Positions 17,705 to 25,909 of a stretch of 64,000 bases of DNA are shown here, piece after piece. The translations under genes were made by a program, and so were the position numbers. Source of the DNA: GCA-2862585 sp965277895 (GTDB taxonomy: Bacteria; Bacteroidota; Bacteroidia; Flavobacteriales; UBA7312); assembly GCA_965277895.1 (NCBI GenBank), contig CBDIDR010000001.1, positions 1,116,001-1,180,000 on the forward strand, read 5' to 3'. Positions within the stretch are counted from its first letter, which is position 1. Each line of letters opens with the position of its first letter. The notes below the pieces were generated by a model. That model saw only the letters and a program-made list of their open reading frames with translations. It had not been told where the DNA came from and did not search any database.

Positions 17705-18274
17705 TCATTTTTGAGATTTATATGATTCCGTCCAATCTTTTAAATTGTCTTTAACGGAAAGATGTAATTCCCATATCTTTTTCTTTTTACTTTTAAAAAT
17801 TCCTTTAGGCTTAGGCGGAAGTATAAATTCATTGTTTAGTTCAACAAAAAAGTCAAATAAACTATTATCCAATTCATCCACTTTTTGAGCTAAATCTTTT
17901 TTATCAAGTTGCTCTAAAGCTACTTCAACTTTTTTTAGTTGAGGTCTCATCATAACAAAGTTTTCCATTAGATCTAAAATTTCATGAACATTTATAACGC
18001 CATCAGATTGAGATTCTTCAACTAAATCAAAAAAAGATTTATACATATTTTGAGCTACATTAAAAGTAGCCACAGCTCCTTTAACTTGCCATGTTTTACA
18101 TATTTTTTCCAATTGATTTTTATAGTTTCGACCTCCTGTATTTGCTCCCAAATGATTAATCACTCTAATTGGTGTCGAATGTTTATCACCTAATAAATTA
18201 TTAGAAACAGCTTTTCCGTAATTTCTACCAACTTCTCTTACTATCGAACGAACAAAAACATTACCTAATCCCAT
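17705..18274 (-). CDS. Unknown protein upstream of the potassium channel
   Basis: I do not recognise this 189-residue protein. It has no signal peptide or membrane helix. The N-terminus is small and glycine-containing (MGLGNVFVRSIVREVGRNYG), followed by helical, charged sequence including KKVEVALEQLDKKDLAQKVDE, and a Lys-rich segment KGIFKSKKKKIWEL near the end. It starts at ATG 18274 and ends 22 bp before the potassium channel on the same strand, so the two are likely cotranscribed. The sequence gives no basis for a functional claim. Confidence 0.6.
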   Translation of the reverse strand: MGLGNVFVRSIVREVGRNYGKAVSNNLLGDKHSTPIRVINHLGANTGGRNYKNQLEKICKTWQVKGAVATFNVAQNMYKSFFDLVEESQSDGVINVHEILDLMENFVMMRPQLKKVEVALEQLDKKDLAQKVDELDNSLFDFFVELNNEFILPPKPKGIFKSKKKKIWELHLSVKDNLKDWTESYKSQK

Positions 18275-18425
18275 AATTTTTTATTTTAATCAAACATAAT
18301 CATAATCTACATTTTAATCAATTTAATTTCACATTTACGGATATTTAATATGATTGTTGAATATTTTAAGTTAATGTCAATAACTATGACTTTATCCTTT
18401 CTAGTTCTTGTTGTAATTTAGAACC

Positions 18426-18545
18426 ATGAAAGAAATCGATATTATTATTACGAGAAAGATTGAGGCTTTATTAAACGAAAGATTTGAGGCTATTGAAAGA
18501 AAATATAATAAAGAATTATTCTATAATTATTTTCTTTTCTACTGA
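18426..18545 (+). pseudogene. Short ORF, possible 5' fragment of a broken gene
   Basis: From ATG 18426 an open frame encodes MKEIDIIITRKIEALLNERF and then EAIERKYNKE, a credible helical charged sequence, before running out in low-complexity F/Y codons that overlap the 3' end of the convergent LRR gene. Total 39 codons plus stop. It may be a real micro-protein or the head of a gene cut off by arrival of the LRR gene; see the matching tail-like fragment at 19814-19923. I could not assign a family. Confidence 0.35.
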
Positions 18546-19766
18546 ACCGTCATTATAAATTTCAATTACTGGTTGATTTTTAACATTTGTCTTTCTGCCA
18601 AATAAATCAAATTCTGAAATTTTAAATTTATTAGTGAGCTTTAAATCATCTAAAGAAGTCATATTGCAATCTTCACTAAAAAAGTGTTGAGTATCTATTT
18701 CGAACCAATTTTCAGAAGACCATTGACTATCATCAACATTTATACAAAATAAATCAGGGTTATCTGTTAAATTAATAATCATCTCAGCATTATTTCCATT
18801 TCTTAAATCTAAACTATTCAGATTATTATTATCACATCTAAAATCTTCTAATAAGATATTCGATGATAAATCAATTTGAGTTATTTGATTCTCAAAACAC
18901 CACACTTGAACAAGTCCAGTATTAGAAGAAATTTCTAATTCGGTTAGATTGTTTTGATGAACATATAGTGTATCAATAAGTAAATTATTACCAAGGCTTA
19001 AAAATGAAATTTGATTATTTCTACAATTTAATATATTTAAATTCATATTTAAATGTAGATTGAGTGTAGTTAGAAAGTTGCTATGGCATAATAGTATTTC
19101 AAGATTTGTATTATTAAATAGATTTAAATTTTCTATTTCATTATCACCACAATTTAAATAAGTTATTTCGGGGTTTTGATTTAAGTTCAATTCTATTAGC
19201 TGATTATTTCTAATATCTAACTCTTTTAATAAAGTATTATTTTCAAGATTAATTTCAGTAATTTGGTTGTTTCTCAGGTGTAAAAATTCCAATCCCAAAC
19301 AATTGTTAACAATGATACTTTCAAGATTATTGTTGTTTCCATTAATATCCACTAGATTTAGGTTAGTATCAAAATTGATAGTTTGAAGATTGTTTGATGA
19401 AAAATCAATAGAAATTAAATTAATGTTGTTGTCTAAATTTATAATTTCAATACCGTTAGAACTTATATCTAACTCCGTTAAGTTATTATTTTGACTTAAA
19501 TCCACATTATCTAGAAAATTGTTGCTGATATTTAAAATTTCTAGATTAGTAAAATCTTCAATTCCAGTGATGTCAAAAATCATTAAGCAGTTTAAATCTA
19601 GTAATGATACTGCTTCAATATTTGCAGTAATTACAGAATCATCCAATATATCATCTAGTCCTAAATCGATAAGTGCTTGTTCAAAGTTATCGTCTGGAAT
19701 AAATGTTTGTTGACATAACCCAACATATGGAATCAACAAAATGACTAGAGTAATAATTGCTTTCAT
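18516..19766 (-). CDS. Leucine-rich-repeat surface protein with variant T9SS tail
   Basis: A secreted LRR protein of 416 residues using the ATG at 19766. The frame is open upstream to 19823, but the signal peptide MKAIITLVILLIPYVGLCQ begins at the internal Met, so I chose that start. After the signal comes PDDNFEQALIDLGLDD, then about 14 short LRR units of 20-21 residues (pattern L..L....N.[LI]) and a C-terminal capping motif with FCINVDDSQWSSENW. It ends FDLFGRK and IYNDGSVEKKIIIE, a tail shared with three other proteins in this window rather than the usual PNP-type T9SS domain. It shares its LRR style with the 3236-residue protein at 25910. Confidence 0.85.
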   Translation of the reverse strand: MKAIITLVILLIPYVGLCQQTFIPDDNFEQALIDLGLDDILDDSVITANIEAVSLLDLNCLMIFDITGIEDFTNLEILNISNNFLDNVDLSQNNNLTELDISSNGIEIINLDNNINLISIDFSSNNLQTINFDTNLNLVDINGNNNNLESIIVNNCLGLEFLHLRNNQITEINLENNTLLKELDIRNNQLIELNLNQNPEITYLNCGDNEIENLNLFNNTNLEILLCHSNFLTTLNLHLNMNLNILNCRNNQISFLSLGNNLLIDTLYVHQNNLTELEISSNTGLVQVWCFENQITQIDLSSNILLEDFRCDNNNLNSLDLRNGNNAEMIINLTDNPDLFCINVDDSQWSSENWFEIDTQHFFSEDCNMTSLDDLKLTNKFKISEFDLFGRKTNVKNQPVIEIYNDGSVEKKIIIE

Positions 19767-19813
19767 ATTTGAATCGATAAGTTCTCTCAAATCTAACAAT
19801 TTAGTTTGAATAG

Positions 19814-19923
19814 GGCAGTACAATAGTAGTACTTATGAAAAGACCTTAGGAGCGAACTATTACGTCACTAAGTTTATTGGTAGTGATAAGATTGAGTGGG
19901 ATGTATTAAAAAACCCCCACTAA
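19814..19923 (+). pseudogene. 3' fragment of an unidentified gene
   Basis: A frame open after a TGA encodes IGQYNSSTYEKTLGANYY, then VTKFIGSDKIEWDVLKNPH and a stop. Composition and codon use look protein-coding, but no start codon or upstream body exists; the sequence is interrupted by the start region of the LRR gene. It could be the tail of the gene whose head is the 18426 ORF. Its last codons overlap a terminator stem. Confidence 0.35.
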
Positions 19924-19936
19924 AAAGTGAGGGTTT
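19911..19936 (-). terminator. Terminator of the DoxX-like gene pair
   Basis: AAACCCCCACT and AGTGAGGGTTT pair with one mismatch around an AAAA loop. Read on the minus strand it is followed by a T run, placing it 36 bp after the DoxX-like gene at 19972. Confidence 0.8.
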
Positions 19937-19971
19937 AGTTTCAAATAAATGAAATATAATTCTAGATTTTG

Positions 19972-20337
19972 TTAGACGTAATTAAATAAAACAAATATTA
20001 GTAAAATTAATATGCTGAATGCTGGAAGAGACTTCTTGATTGGGTCTTTTACTTTAAAATGCATTGCTAGAGCTCCTAGCATTAACAAAATCATAGACGA
20101 TACTACATAAATATTAATTTGTTGTTTCCATACCCCAACGATTAATAAAATTGCAAGAATGACTTTGATTGTGCCAATTATGTACATAAACCAATTTGGA
20201 AGACCATATATGTGAAATTCTTCTTTTAATGAAGTTGCATCCCCACCTCTATATGGTGTTTTATTATTAAAACGTAGTAACCACACATTTAAGATTGAAA
20301 GTGATACTATTAAATTGATGTAAAGTATATAATCCAT
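19972..20337 (-). CDS. DoxX-like four-helix membrane protein
   Basis: A 121-residue membrane protein with four hydrophobic segments. The sequence HIYGLPNWFMYIIGTIKV and the end ALAMHFKVKDPIKKSLPAF match the DoxX-like family. Function in the family is poorly defined; members are linked to quinone or oxidative-stress modules in other bacteria. It follows another DoxX-like gene by 12 bp on the same strand, so the two very likely form an operon ended by the hairpin at 19911-19936. Confidence 0.8.
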   Translation of the reverse strand: MDYILYINLIVSLSILNVWLLRFNNKTPYRGGDATSLKEEFHIYGLPNWFMYIIGTIKVILAILLIVGVWKQQINIYVVSSMILLMLGALAMHFKVKDPIKKSLPAFSILILLIFVLFNYV

Positions 20338-20349
20338 ATTTTTATTTTT

Positions 20350-20724
20350 TTAAATCTGATTGCCTAAAATGACAATAATTGACATAAATATATATAAAAT
20401 GTTGATAATAATTGCTTTAGCTCCATCGTTTCTTTGAACGTGTAAAATAATTGCAACTATCATTGCGGCTATTATAACCAATGATGAAAGACTAATAATC
20501 CACGAATATTGATTGAATATTTTTGGAAGAATTAACCCTAATGATGTAGAGAATTCAATTATCCCTATTAACAGTAGCTGATTTTTTGATAAGCTATCTA
20601 CATACTCCATTTCTCGCCCACCTTTATGTTTTAATTTTTCTTTTGAAAACACAAGTTTTGGGATAGAATAGTATAGCATTGCCAAGGCAAGAAAGATTTG
20701 AACTACAAAAGTTATTAGAACCAT
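20350..20724 (-). CDS. DoxX-like membrane protein
   Basis: A 124-residue protein with four predicted membrane helices. It begins MVLITFVVQIFLALAMLYY and contains SIPKLVFSKEKLKHKG, typical of the DoxX-like_2 group, with an IGIIEFSTSLGLILPK helix that is the most conserved feature. It is the upstream partner of the DoxX-like gene at 19972 (12-bp gap). The two are distant homologues rather than a recent duplication. Substrate and role are unknown. Confidence 0.78.
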   Translation of the reverse strand: MVLITFVVQIFLALAMLYYSIPKLVFSKEKLKHKGGREMEYVDSLSKNQLLLIGIIEFSTSLGLILPKIFNQYSWIISLSSLVIIAAMIVAIILHVQRNDGAKAIIINILYIFMSIIVILGNQI

Positions 20725-20939
20725 TTATTGAATACTTATTAAGAATAATTCCTTTTAAAAAACTATTTAGTTTTTTGTTATGTCCAACAAATAAAGTGCA
20801 AAAAAACATAAGATTTACTTATTGCATCCTTAAGTTTATTGATTACAACAAGACTGATCTATTTATATTAAACTTTAATTAAATCAAAAGTTTTTTACTT
20901 TGACAACTAATACTATTTTTGTCTTGATTAAAACATACG

Positions 20940-21962
20940 ATGGGCGCATTATTTTTTTATCTTTTCATTGCTTTATTTATATCTTTTATTTGTTCACTAA
21001 CTGAAGCTGTTCTTTTATCCATTAATCAGTCTTACTTAGTTACAATAAAAAATAAATACAAATGGGCCAATTCATTTTTGAATTACAAGCAAAATGTTGA
21101 TAAGCCATTGTCTGCAATTTTAGCACTAAATACAATTGCACATACAATTGGAGCTGCTGGGGTTGGTGCAGAAGCCACTAAACTTTTTGGAGATACATCA
21201 TTAGGAATAGTTTCAGCGATATTAACTTTTCTCATATTAATTTTCTCAGAAATAATTCCCAAAACACTTGGTGCTAAATACTGTAAGAATTTGTCAAAAT
21301 CTACTTATTTTTTAATCAAGTGGATGATATTTTTAACATATCCATTGGTTGTAATTTCATTTAAAGTAACTCAGCTTTTTTCTAAAAAAACAAATACTAT
21401 AATCTCAAGAGAAGAATTATCTGCTATGGCAGATTTAGGTTTTAATGAGGGTATCTTCTCAGAAGATGAGAATAGAATCATTCAAAATATTTTAAATTTA
21501 AAAAAGATTAAAGTCACTGAAATTTTAACACCAAGAGTAGTCGTTGTTTCTGCAAATGAAAACCTTTCTCTAGAATCCTATTTAGAGCAAAAACCCATTT
21601 CAAATTTTTCGCGAATTCCGTTATTTTCTGAACAAAAAGAAAAAATTACTGGATATGTTTTATTACTTGATTTACTGAAAAACAATTCTGATGAAAATAT
21701 ATCTAAAAAGACATTGAAAGATTTTAAACGTGATATTTTAACTGTACCAAATACCATTAATCTTTTCGTTTTATTCAATCGATTGGTGCAAAAAAAAGAA
21801 CATATCTCTATAGTTGTTGATGAGTATGGTGGATTCGATGGAATTATTACAATGGAAGATATTATTGAAACTTTATTAGGATTAGAGATAGTCGATGAAA
21901 GTGACCAGGTAGCTGATATGCAAAAATATGCTAAGCAAATTCGAAAAGATAATTTATCTTAA
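20940..21962 (+). CDS. CNNM/HlyC-type membrane protein (DUF21 plus CBS), short form
   Basis: A 340-residue integral membrane protein. Residues 1-165 form the DUF21 (CNNM) transmembrane domain with the conserved SLTEAVLLSINQSYL and a FSEIIPKTLGAKYC motif. Residues 190-325 hold a CBS pair (TEILTPRVVVV; ISIVVDEYGGFDGIITMED). Family proteins are usually 420-440 residues and end with a CorC/HlyC domain; here the protein stops just after the second CBS, so that domain is absent. By family it may transport or sense divalent cations such as magnesium. It is a single gene on the plus strand followed by pseudogene debris. Confidence 0.88.
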   Translation: MGALFFYLFIALFISFICSLTEAVLLSINQSYLVTIKNKYKWANSFLNYKQNVDKPLSAILALNTIAHTIGAAGVGAEATKLFGDTSLGIVSAILTFLILIFSEIIPKTLGAKYCKNLSKSTYFLIKWMIFLTYPLVVISFKVTQLFSKKTNTIISREELSAMADLGFNEGIFSEDENRIIQNILNLKKIKVTEILTPRVVVVSANENLSLESYLEQKPISNFSRIPLFSEQKEKITGYVLLLDLLKNNSDENISKKTLKDFKRDILTVPNTINLFVLFNRLVQKKEHISIVVDEYGGFDGIITMEDIIETLLGLEIVDESDQVADMQKYAKQIRKDNLS

Positions 21963-22016
21963 GCATAAAATAGATAGATTTTTCTGATGCCTTCTCAATC
22001 AAAAATTGAGGCTTAA

Positions 22017-22217
22017 ATTTTCCAGCCACCTAGCTTAATTAGACAAGCAGAATTGATGAGAACAGCTGAAAAGCTAAGTGTTAAATTTTTTAACAGACTG
22101 ACTGCTTTCGGAGTTTTAAAATCATTAAAACCACTGCATGTTAAAGACTTAGCATTAAAAATGATTAATGAAGCAAAATCAAGTCAATTAGATAAAATTA
22201 ATGTGTTTTCGAACTAG
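22017..22217 (+). pseudogene. 3' remnant of an NAD(P)-binding (atypical SDR) oxidoreductase gene
   Basis: The open frame encodes IFQPPSLIRQAELMRTAEKL, then SVKFFNRLTAFGVLKSLKPL and HVKDLALKMINEAKSSQLDK to a stop at 22217. In NAD(P)H-binding SDR proteins the C-terminus reads like 'IFRPSLL..R.E.R..EK......HV..VA..M', which this fits well. No Rossmann N-terminus exists upstream; the frame is closed by TAA at 22014-22016, and sequence just upstream looks coding in another frame. An ATG at 22056 could give a 53-residue peptide, but a decayed gene is the simpler reading. Confidence 0.55.
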
Positions 22218-22244
22218 CGATAACTAATACTGAAACAAGAGGAT

Positions 22245-22646
22245 TTAGTTTATGTACCCATTTTCTCCACCTCTTCCATCTTTTCTCCCATTTAAGTAAA
22301 CGTCTTTGGTACTATCATTTACTGTGCTAAAGAGTGTCATATTTATTGAGGTATCAGATGTCCAACTGTATTTAGCTTTGTTAAATGAATTTTCAAGCTT
22401 AAAGCCGGCATGAAATTTGGCTGTAGAATCAATTCCGATATAGCACATACTTATAAAATATATACTGTCACCATTATTCATTTCAGTTTTATGAACAAAA
22501 ACATCTTTATCATCCATTGTGCTATTAACAAAGTTATCAGCAAAAGAATTACGGTTTATATCAATTGTAATTTCTTCAGAAACGCTAGAGTTAGGTTCTG
22601 AACAAGAACTTACTATTAAAACTAGAAGTAATACGTATTTATACAT
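22245..22646 (-). CDS. Small predicted lipoprotein, unknown function
   Basis: A 133-residue protein starting MYKYVLLLVLIVSSCSEP, a good lipoprotein signal with the lipid-modified Cys at residue 15. The mature part has beta-rich segments (FHAGFKLENSFNKAKYSWTS) and ends with DVYLNGRKDGRGGENGYIN. No family is recognised. It lies 9 bp downstream of the Lacal_2735-type gene on the same strand and may be cotranscribed with it. Outer-membrane or periplasmic anchoring is inferred from the lipobox. Confidence 0.7.
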   Translation of the reverse strand: MYKYVLLLVLIVSSCSEPNSSVSEEITIDINRNSFADNFVNSTMDDKDVFVHKTEMNNGDSIYFISMCYIGIDSTAKFHAGFKLENSFNKAKYSWTSDTSINMTLFSTVNDSTKDVYLNGRKDGRGGENGYIN

Positions 22647-22655
22647 CTTGTAAAA

Positions 22656-22820
22656 TTAATCAATTTTTTCTATTTCTAATAGAATATCATTTGCTTCCTT
22701 CTCAAGCTTATCACTTTCTTTTCTATTAGTTCTGGAAAGCTTAAAAGCTTGTTCTTTTTTCTTATTGTAAGCCTCTATTAGCTTTTCTTTTTTTGATTTT
22801 TTTTTGAAAAGTCCAAACAT
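22656..22820 (-). CDS. Lacal_2735 / DUF6435 family small protein
   Basis: A 54-residue protein from ATG 22820 to the stop at 22656. It begins MFGLFKKKSKKEKLIEAYNK and continues with a helical KLSRTNRKESDKLEKEA segment and ILLEIEKID. This N-terminal MFGLFKK followed by a predicted amphipathic helix and 'S..NR..SD' is the hallmark of the short Lacal_2735 family widespread in Flavobacteriia. Function is unknown. It sits between a T9SS cargo gene and the small lipoprotein gene, all on the minus strand. Confidence 0.8.
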   Translation of the reverse strand: MFGLFKKKSKKEKLIEAYNKKKEQAFKLSRTNRKESDKLEKEANDILLEIEKID

Positions 22821-22836
22821 ATTTTTAGTGTTTTTT

Positions 22837-24132
22837 TTATTGGAGTATCAGTTTGTGATTGCTTATGCCGTAAGATGTTTTAATAGTTAGGTTATAAACC
22901 CCTGTCGAGTAGTTAGATAAGTCTATTTGAGTATAAAACTCACCAATAGATTGGGTTGATTCAATATATACTTGTTCACCTAAAACATTAGTCACTATAA
23001 TTTCAGATTTAGAATCTGTGTTAAGTTCTAGATTGAAAATGTTTGAAGATGGGTTAGGATATATATTAATATCTAAGTTAGTTTCATTGATAGAAGTAGC
23101 ATTACAATTAGCTTCACATTCTTCTAGAGATTGATACATTCCTGAACCATCCATAGGGTCTGTACAAGCATCTTCAATGCAGTTCCAGCTATCTTCAACT
23201 ACACCAGAGCAATTGGCTTCACATTCTTCTAGTGATTGATACATTCCTAAACCATCCATAGGATCGACACAAGCATCTTCAATACAGTTCCAGCTATCTT
23301 CAACTACACCAGAGCAACTTGCATCACATTCTTCATATGTAAAAAACTCTCCTGAACCATCCATTACTACCAAGCATTCGCCAGGTGATATACAATCATA
23401 AGTGATTTGAATTATTGTTTCACACATAAATTCACATTCTTCAAGAGAGTCGAATTCTCCTTGACCACTCATATCTTCAAAGCATGACTCATCCATACAA
23501 TACCAAGAACTTTCGTTATCGCATTCAACCCATTCAGAAGCATCAAAGGAAGCAGACTCAAGGTTAATTATACCATCTGGTCCTGATAAAGAAAAAGAAT
23601 TTGGAGTAATATTTAAGACTTCCACATTTATTTCAAAGCCATCATCAAATAAAGTCATAGAATTTCCATTTAATTCATAGGTATATTCTTCGAGTTCATA
23701 ACAGTCTTCTTCATCAAATATATATATAGTAAAATTGTTGGAGGTAATTTCTACATAATCGCCAATATCGGCATACCATTGACCTTGTATTGGATTTCCT
23801 TGAACAGTAATAGTTCCTTTCATACCCATTTGAACATGAGGTGTGCAGACATAATAGTGTGTCCCAACTTCCTCAAATACAACATAACCATCCGAATATA
23901 ACTCAAAACCTCCATTGGATGCAGTGCCATCACTGTTGTACGTCTCTTCAGATACTTCAACAGCATTATGTGAGCTTAAGTTTTCAAAGTAAACGGTATC
24001 TCCTAGATTTATAGTTAAGTCTGAGGGACTGAAAATCATATAATCTGTTGCATCAACATTGTGTGATGTTGGAGTTTGTGCAATAGAAATAAATGGAAAT
24101 AATAAAACGAATAAGGTGTATAAAGGTTTCAT
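22837..24132 (-). CDS. Secreted T9SS protein with plastocyanin-like copper domain and Cys-rich repeats
   Basis: A 431-residue exported protein. After the signal peptide (MKPLYTLFVLLFPFISIAQ) comes a cupredoxin-like domain at about residues 20-112: LTINLGDTVYFEN, a first His in SSHNAVEV, then YYVCTPHVQMGMKG supplying the Cys, His and Met of a type 1 copper site. Residues 210-345 hold four copies of a four-Cys motif ending SLEECE..C. The C-terminus from about residue 352 is a canonical T9SS type A sorting domain (IYPNPSSNIFNLEL, ending NHKLILQ). Copper binding and electron transfer are family-based inference; the protein is probably attached to the cell surface or released. Confidence 0.85.
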   Translation of the reverse strand: MKPLYTLFVLLFPFISIAQTPTSHNVDATDYMIFSPSDLTINLGDTVYFENLSSHNAVEVSEETYNSDGTASNGGFELYSDGYVVFEEVGTHYYVCTPHVQMGMKGTITVQGNPIQGQWYADIGDYVEITSNNFTIYIFDEEDCYELEEYTYELNGNSMTLFDDGFEINVEVLNITPNSFSLSGPDGIINLESASFDASEWVECDNESSWYCMDESCFEDMSGQGEFDSLEECEFMCETIIQITYDCISPGECLVVMDGSGEFFTYEECDASCSGVVEDSWNCIEDACVDPMDGLGMYQSLEECEANCSGVVEDSWNCIEDACTDPMDGSGMYQSLEECEANCNATSINETNLDINIYPNPSSNIFNLELNTDSKSEIIVTNVLGEQVYIESTQSIGEFYTQIDLSNYSTGVYNLTIKTSYGISNHKLILQ

Positions 24133-24208
24133 AAATAAACGGTTTAGGTTTCTTCAAATATATTAAAAGCTTTCTAGTTTTTAACTTTAATGAGTTTGAA
24201 GTCTTAGA

Positions 24209-25888
24209 TTATTCTAAAATAATTTTTTTCTGAACTGACCCATCTTCATATATATAAAAGAGAGGTACATTGACTTTAGGTAAACTTATTTGGCCCAAAA
24301 CATTAACGATTTTACTCAACTTTTTGTTTGTAAAAGAGGGGGTGTTTAGATTACTCATCCCACAGCTTTCTAAGCATTCATTTATTGAATTATATTCAAT
24401 AGTATCCGTGCTAATTTCACAGTCGATTGAATTGCATTTCCATCCTGCATTAGCCAAAATTTTAATGCTTTTAAAACAAACGATTTCAATATTATTAGAA
24501 TTTCTGATGTAGTGGCCATCAGTCAAATAATCTCCATAATACGATAGTGTTGAAGTATCGTTTAAAAATTCTAAATCTTCAATAATGATATAGTTTTTAT
24601 AGGTGCTTATTTTGGTGCTATCAATACTTAATCCATTGTATTTGAAATCATTTGCGAGTTCATCACTTTGCAGTTCAATAGAATTTGTTACTATAACTAC
24701 ATTATCAATTCCTATTTGGTAGGCTTGAAAGTCATATGGAGCATCTATTTCTGAATTTGAGGAATAGCCATACACATCCCTTTTTACTAGATTAAATAGT
24801 CGATTTCCAAACTCTTCATACCCATTGCTAAATGTGAAATGACAGTTGTCAGTATGGTGCTGTAAACTTGCTGTTGGAATTATTGATATAGTTTCATTTT
24901 CTAAGGCTAGTTGCCTTTGTGCTTCTTTTATATCCATTAATTTTTCAATGGGTTTATTGCATCCGTTTTTTGTTTGAAAAATATAGATGTGCTCTAGATT
25001 TTGAAAATCATCCTCCCATGATTCTTGAAGTTGCAAAAACGCATTTTTGTAGGCTTCTGTATCTATTGCTATTCCATTTTCTATTGTCAGAGGACTATTA
25101 ACGTTTGAATCGTATTCACCTTGAGACCAGAAAACAGCTTTTACAAAATCTTGAAGTTTATTTTTGGCCAAGCGATAGTATAATTTTGAGTAAATACTTT
25201 CAAGTTCAGTCTGATAATTTGTTGGGGCTAAAAAACTGTTTATTCCTGTTCCGCTTAATGATTGGTTAAAAATAGCTACTGGAAAACCTAGAGAATCAAC
25301 AAGATGTTTAGCAAATCGTAATCCCCATTGTCCAGTATTTCCATTTGTTTCTGTATCTCCATCACCTTGTCCATAATACCATTGATGATTTTCAATTAAT
25401 AAATCTATGCTATCCGTACTTAAGGAATAAACTCTAATAAAATTATTTTGAAACTCTTGAGAGCTGCCATTTTCCATTTTTGCCTGAGCATTGGATTGTC
25501 CTTGAATTACAAATACATCTCCACAAACAATATTTATAATGTTCAATTCTAGGGTACTGTCGTTGCCAAAATGACTGTATAGATTCACAGAATAGTTCAT
25601 TAATTCTGCTGCAATTGTTATTTCAAAACTGAAAAATGTAGTGCTATCGTCAAAAGATAAATTTTGAGTCTGATACTCATGTAAATCATCTTCTCTATTA
25701 ACAATGATAGAAATAGAACTATATGCTAATTCTGAATTATAAACTTCTCCAGCAATATTGAAGGTGCCAGAATTCGTTAAATCGTCTCTACCAATTAATT
25801 GATTATCTAAGGGATACTCAGTTAATACAACTTGAGAATACAAATTAATAGATAGTAAACTTAAGAATACTATTAGCTTAATTTTCAT
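24209..25888 (-). CDS. Secreted sialate O-acetylesterase-like SGNH esterase with variant T9SS tail
   Basis: A 559-residue exported protein with signal MKIKLIVFLSLLSINLYSQ. The SASA/SGNH esterase domain spans about residues 120-350: VIQGQSNAQAKM carries the nucleophile Ser, GTGINSF follows, AVFWSQGEYD is the next block, and TDNCHFTFSNGYEEFG near residue 320 supplies the Asp-x-x-His pair. It then has a C-terminal beta region, one four-Cys motif (WKCNSIDCE...CLESC), and ends LFYIYEDGSVQKKIILE. Family members remove acetyl groups from sialic acids or plant and algal polysaccharides. It is 21 bp downstream of the giant gene at 25910 on the same strand. Confidence 0.83.
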   Translation of the reverse strand: MKIKLIVFLSLLSINLYSQVVLTEYPLDNQLIGRDDLTNSGTFNIAGEVYNSELAYSSISIIVNREDDLHEYQTQNLSFDDSTTFFSFEITIAAELMNYSVNLYSHFGNDSTLELNIINIVCGDVFVIQGQSNAQAKMENGSSQEFQNNFIRVYSLSTDSIDLLIENHQWYYGQGDGDTETNGNTGQWGLRFAKHLVDSLGFPVAIFNQSLSGTGINSFLAPTNYQTELESIYSKLYYRLAKNKLQDFVKAVFWSQGEYDSNVNSPLTIENGIAIDTEAYKNAFLQLQESWEDDFQNLEHIYIFQTKNGCNKPIEKLMDIKEAQRQLALENETISIIPTASLQHHTDNCHFTFSNGYEEFGNRLFNLVKRDVYGYSSNSEIDAPYDFQAYQIGIDNVVIVTNSIELQSDELANDFKYNGLSIDSTKISTYKNYIIIEDLEFLNDTSTLSYYGDYLTDGHYIRNSNNIEIVCFKSIKILANAGWKCNSIDCEISTDTIEYNSINECLESCGMSNLNTPSFTNKKLSKIVNVLGQISLPKVNVPLFYIYEDGSVQKKIILE

Positions 25889-25909
25889 TTTACAACTGTA
25901 AACTAATTC

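Noticed and set aside
16752..18300. Genomic island integrated at tRNA-Asp
   Set aside because: No integrase follows the tRNA and no duplicated tRNA 3' end was noticed downstream, although accessory genes begin there.
19767..19823. Upstream extension of the LRR protein start
   Set aside because: The signal peptide begins at the Met encoded at 19766; residues encoded upstream would place charged sequence before it, and the region overlaps remnant coding sequence on the other strand.
21989..22020. Terminator after the CNNM-type gene
   Set aside because: CTCAAT/ATTGAG with a CAAAA loop could form a hairpin, but the following T run is broken and the stem is short; not strong enough to list.
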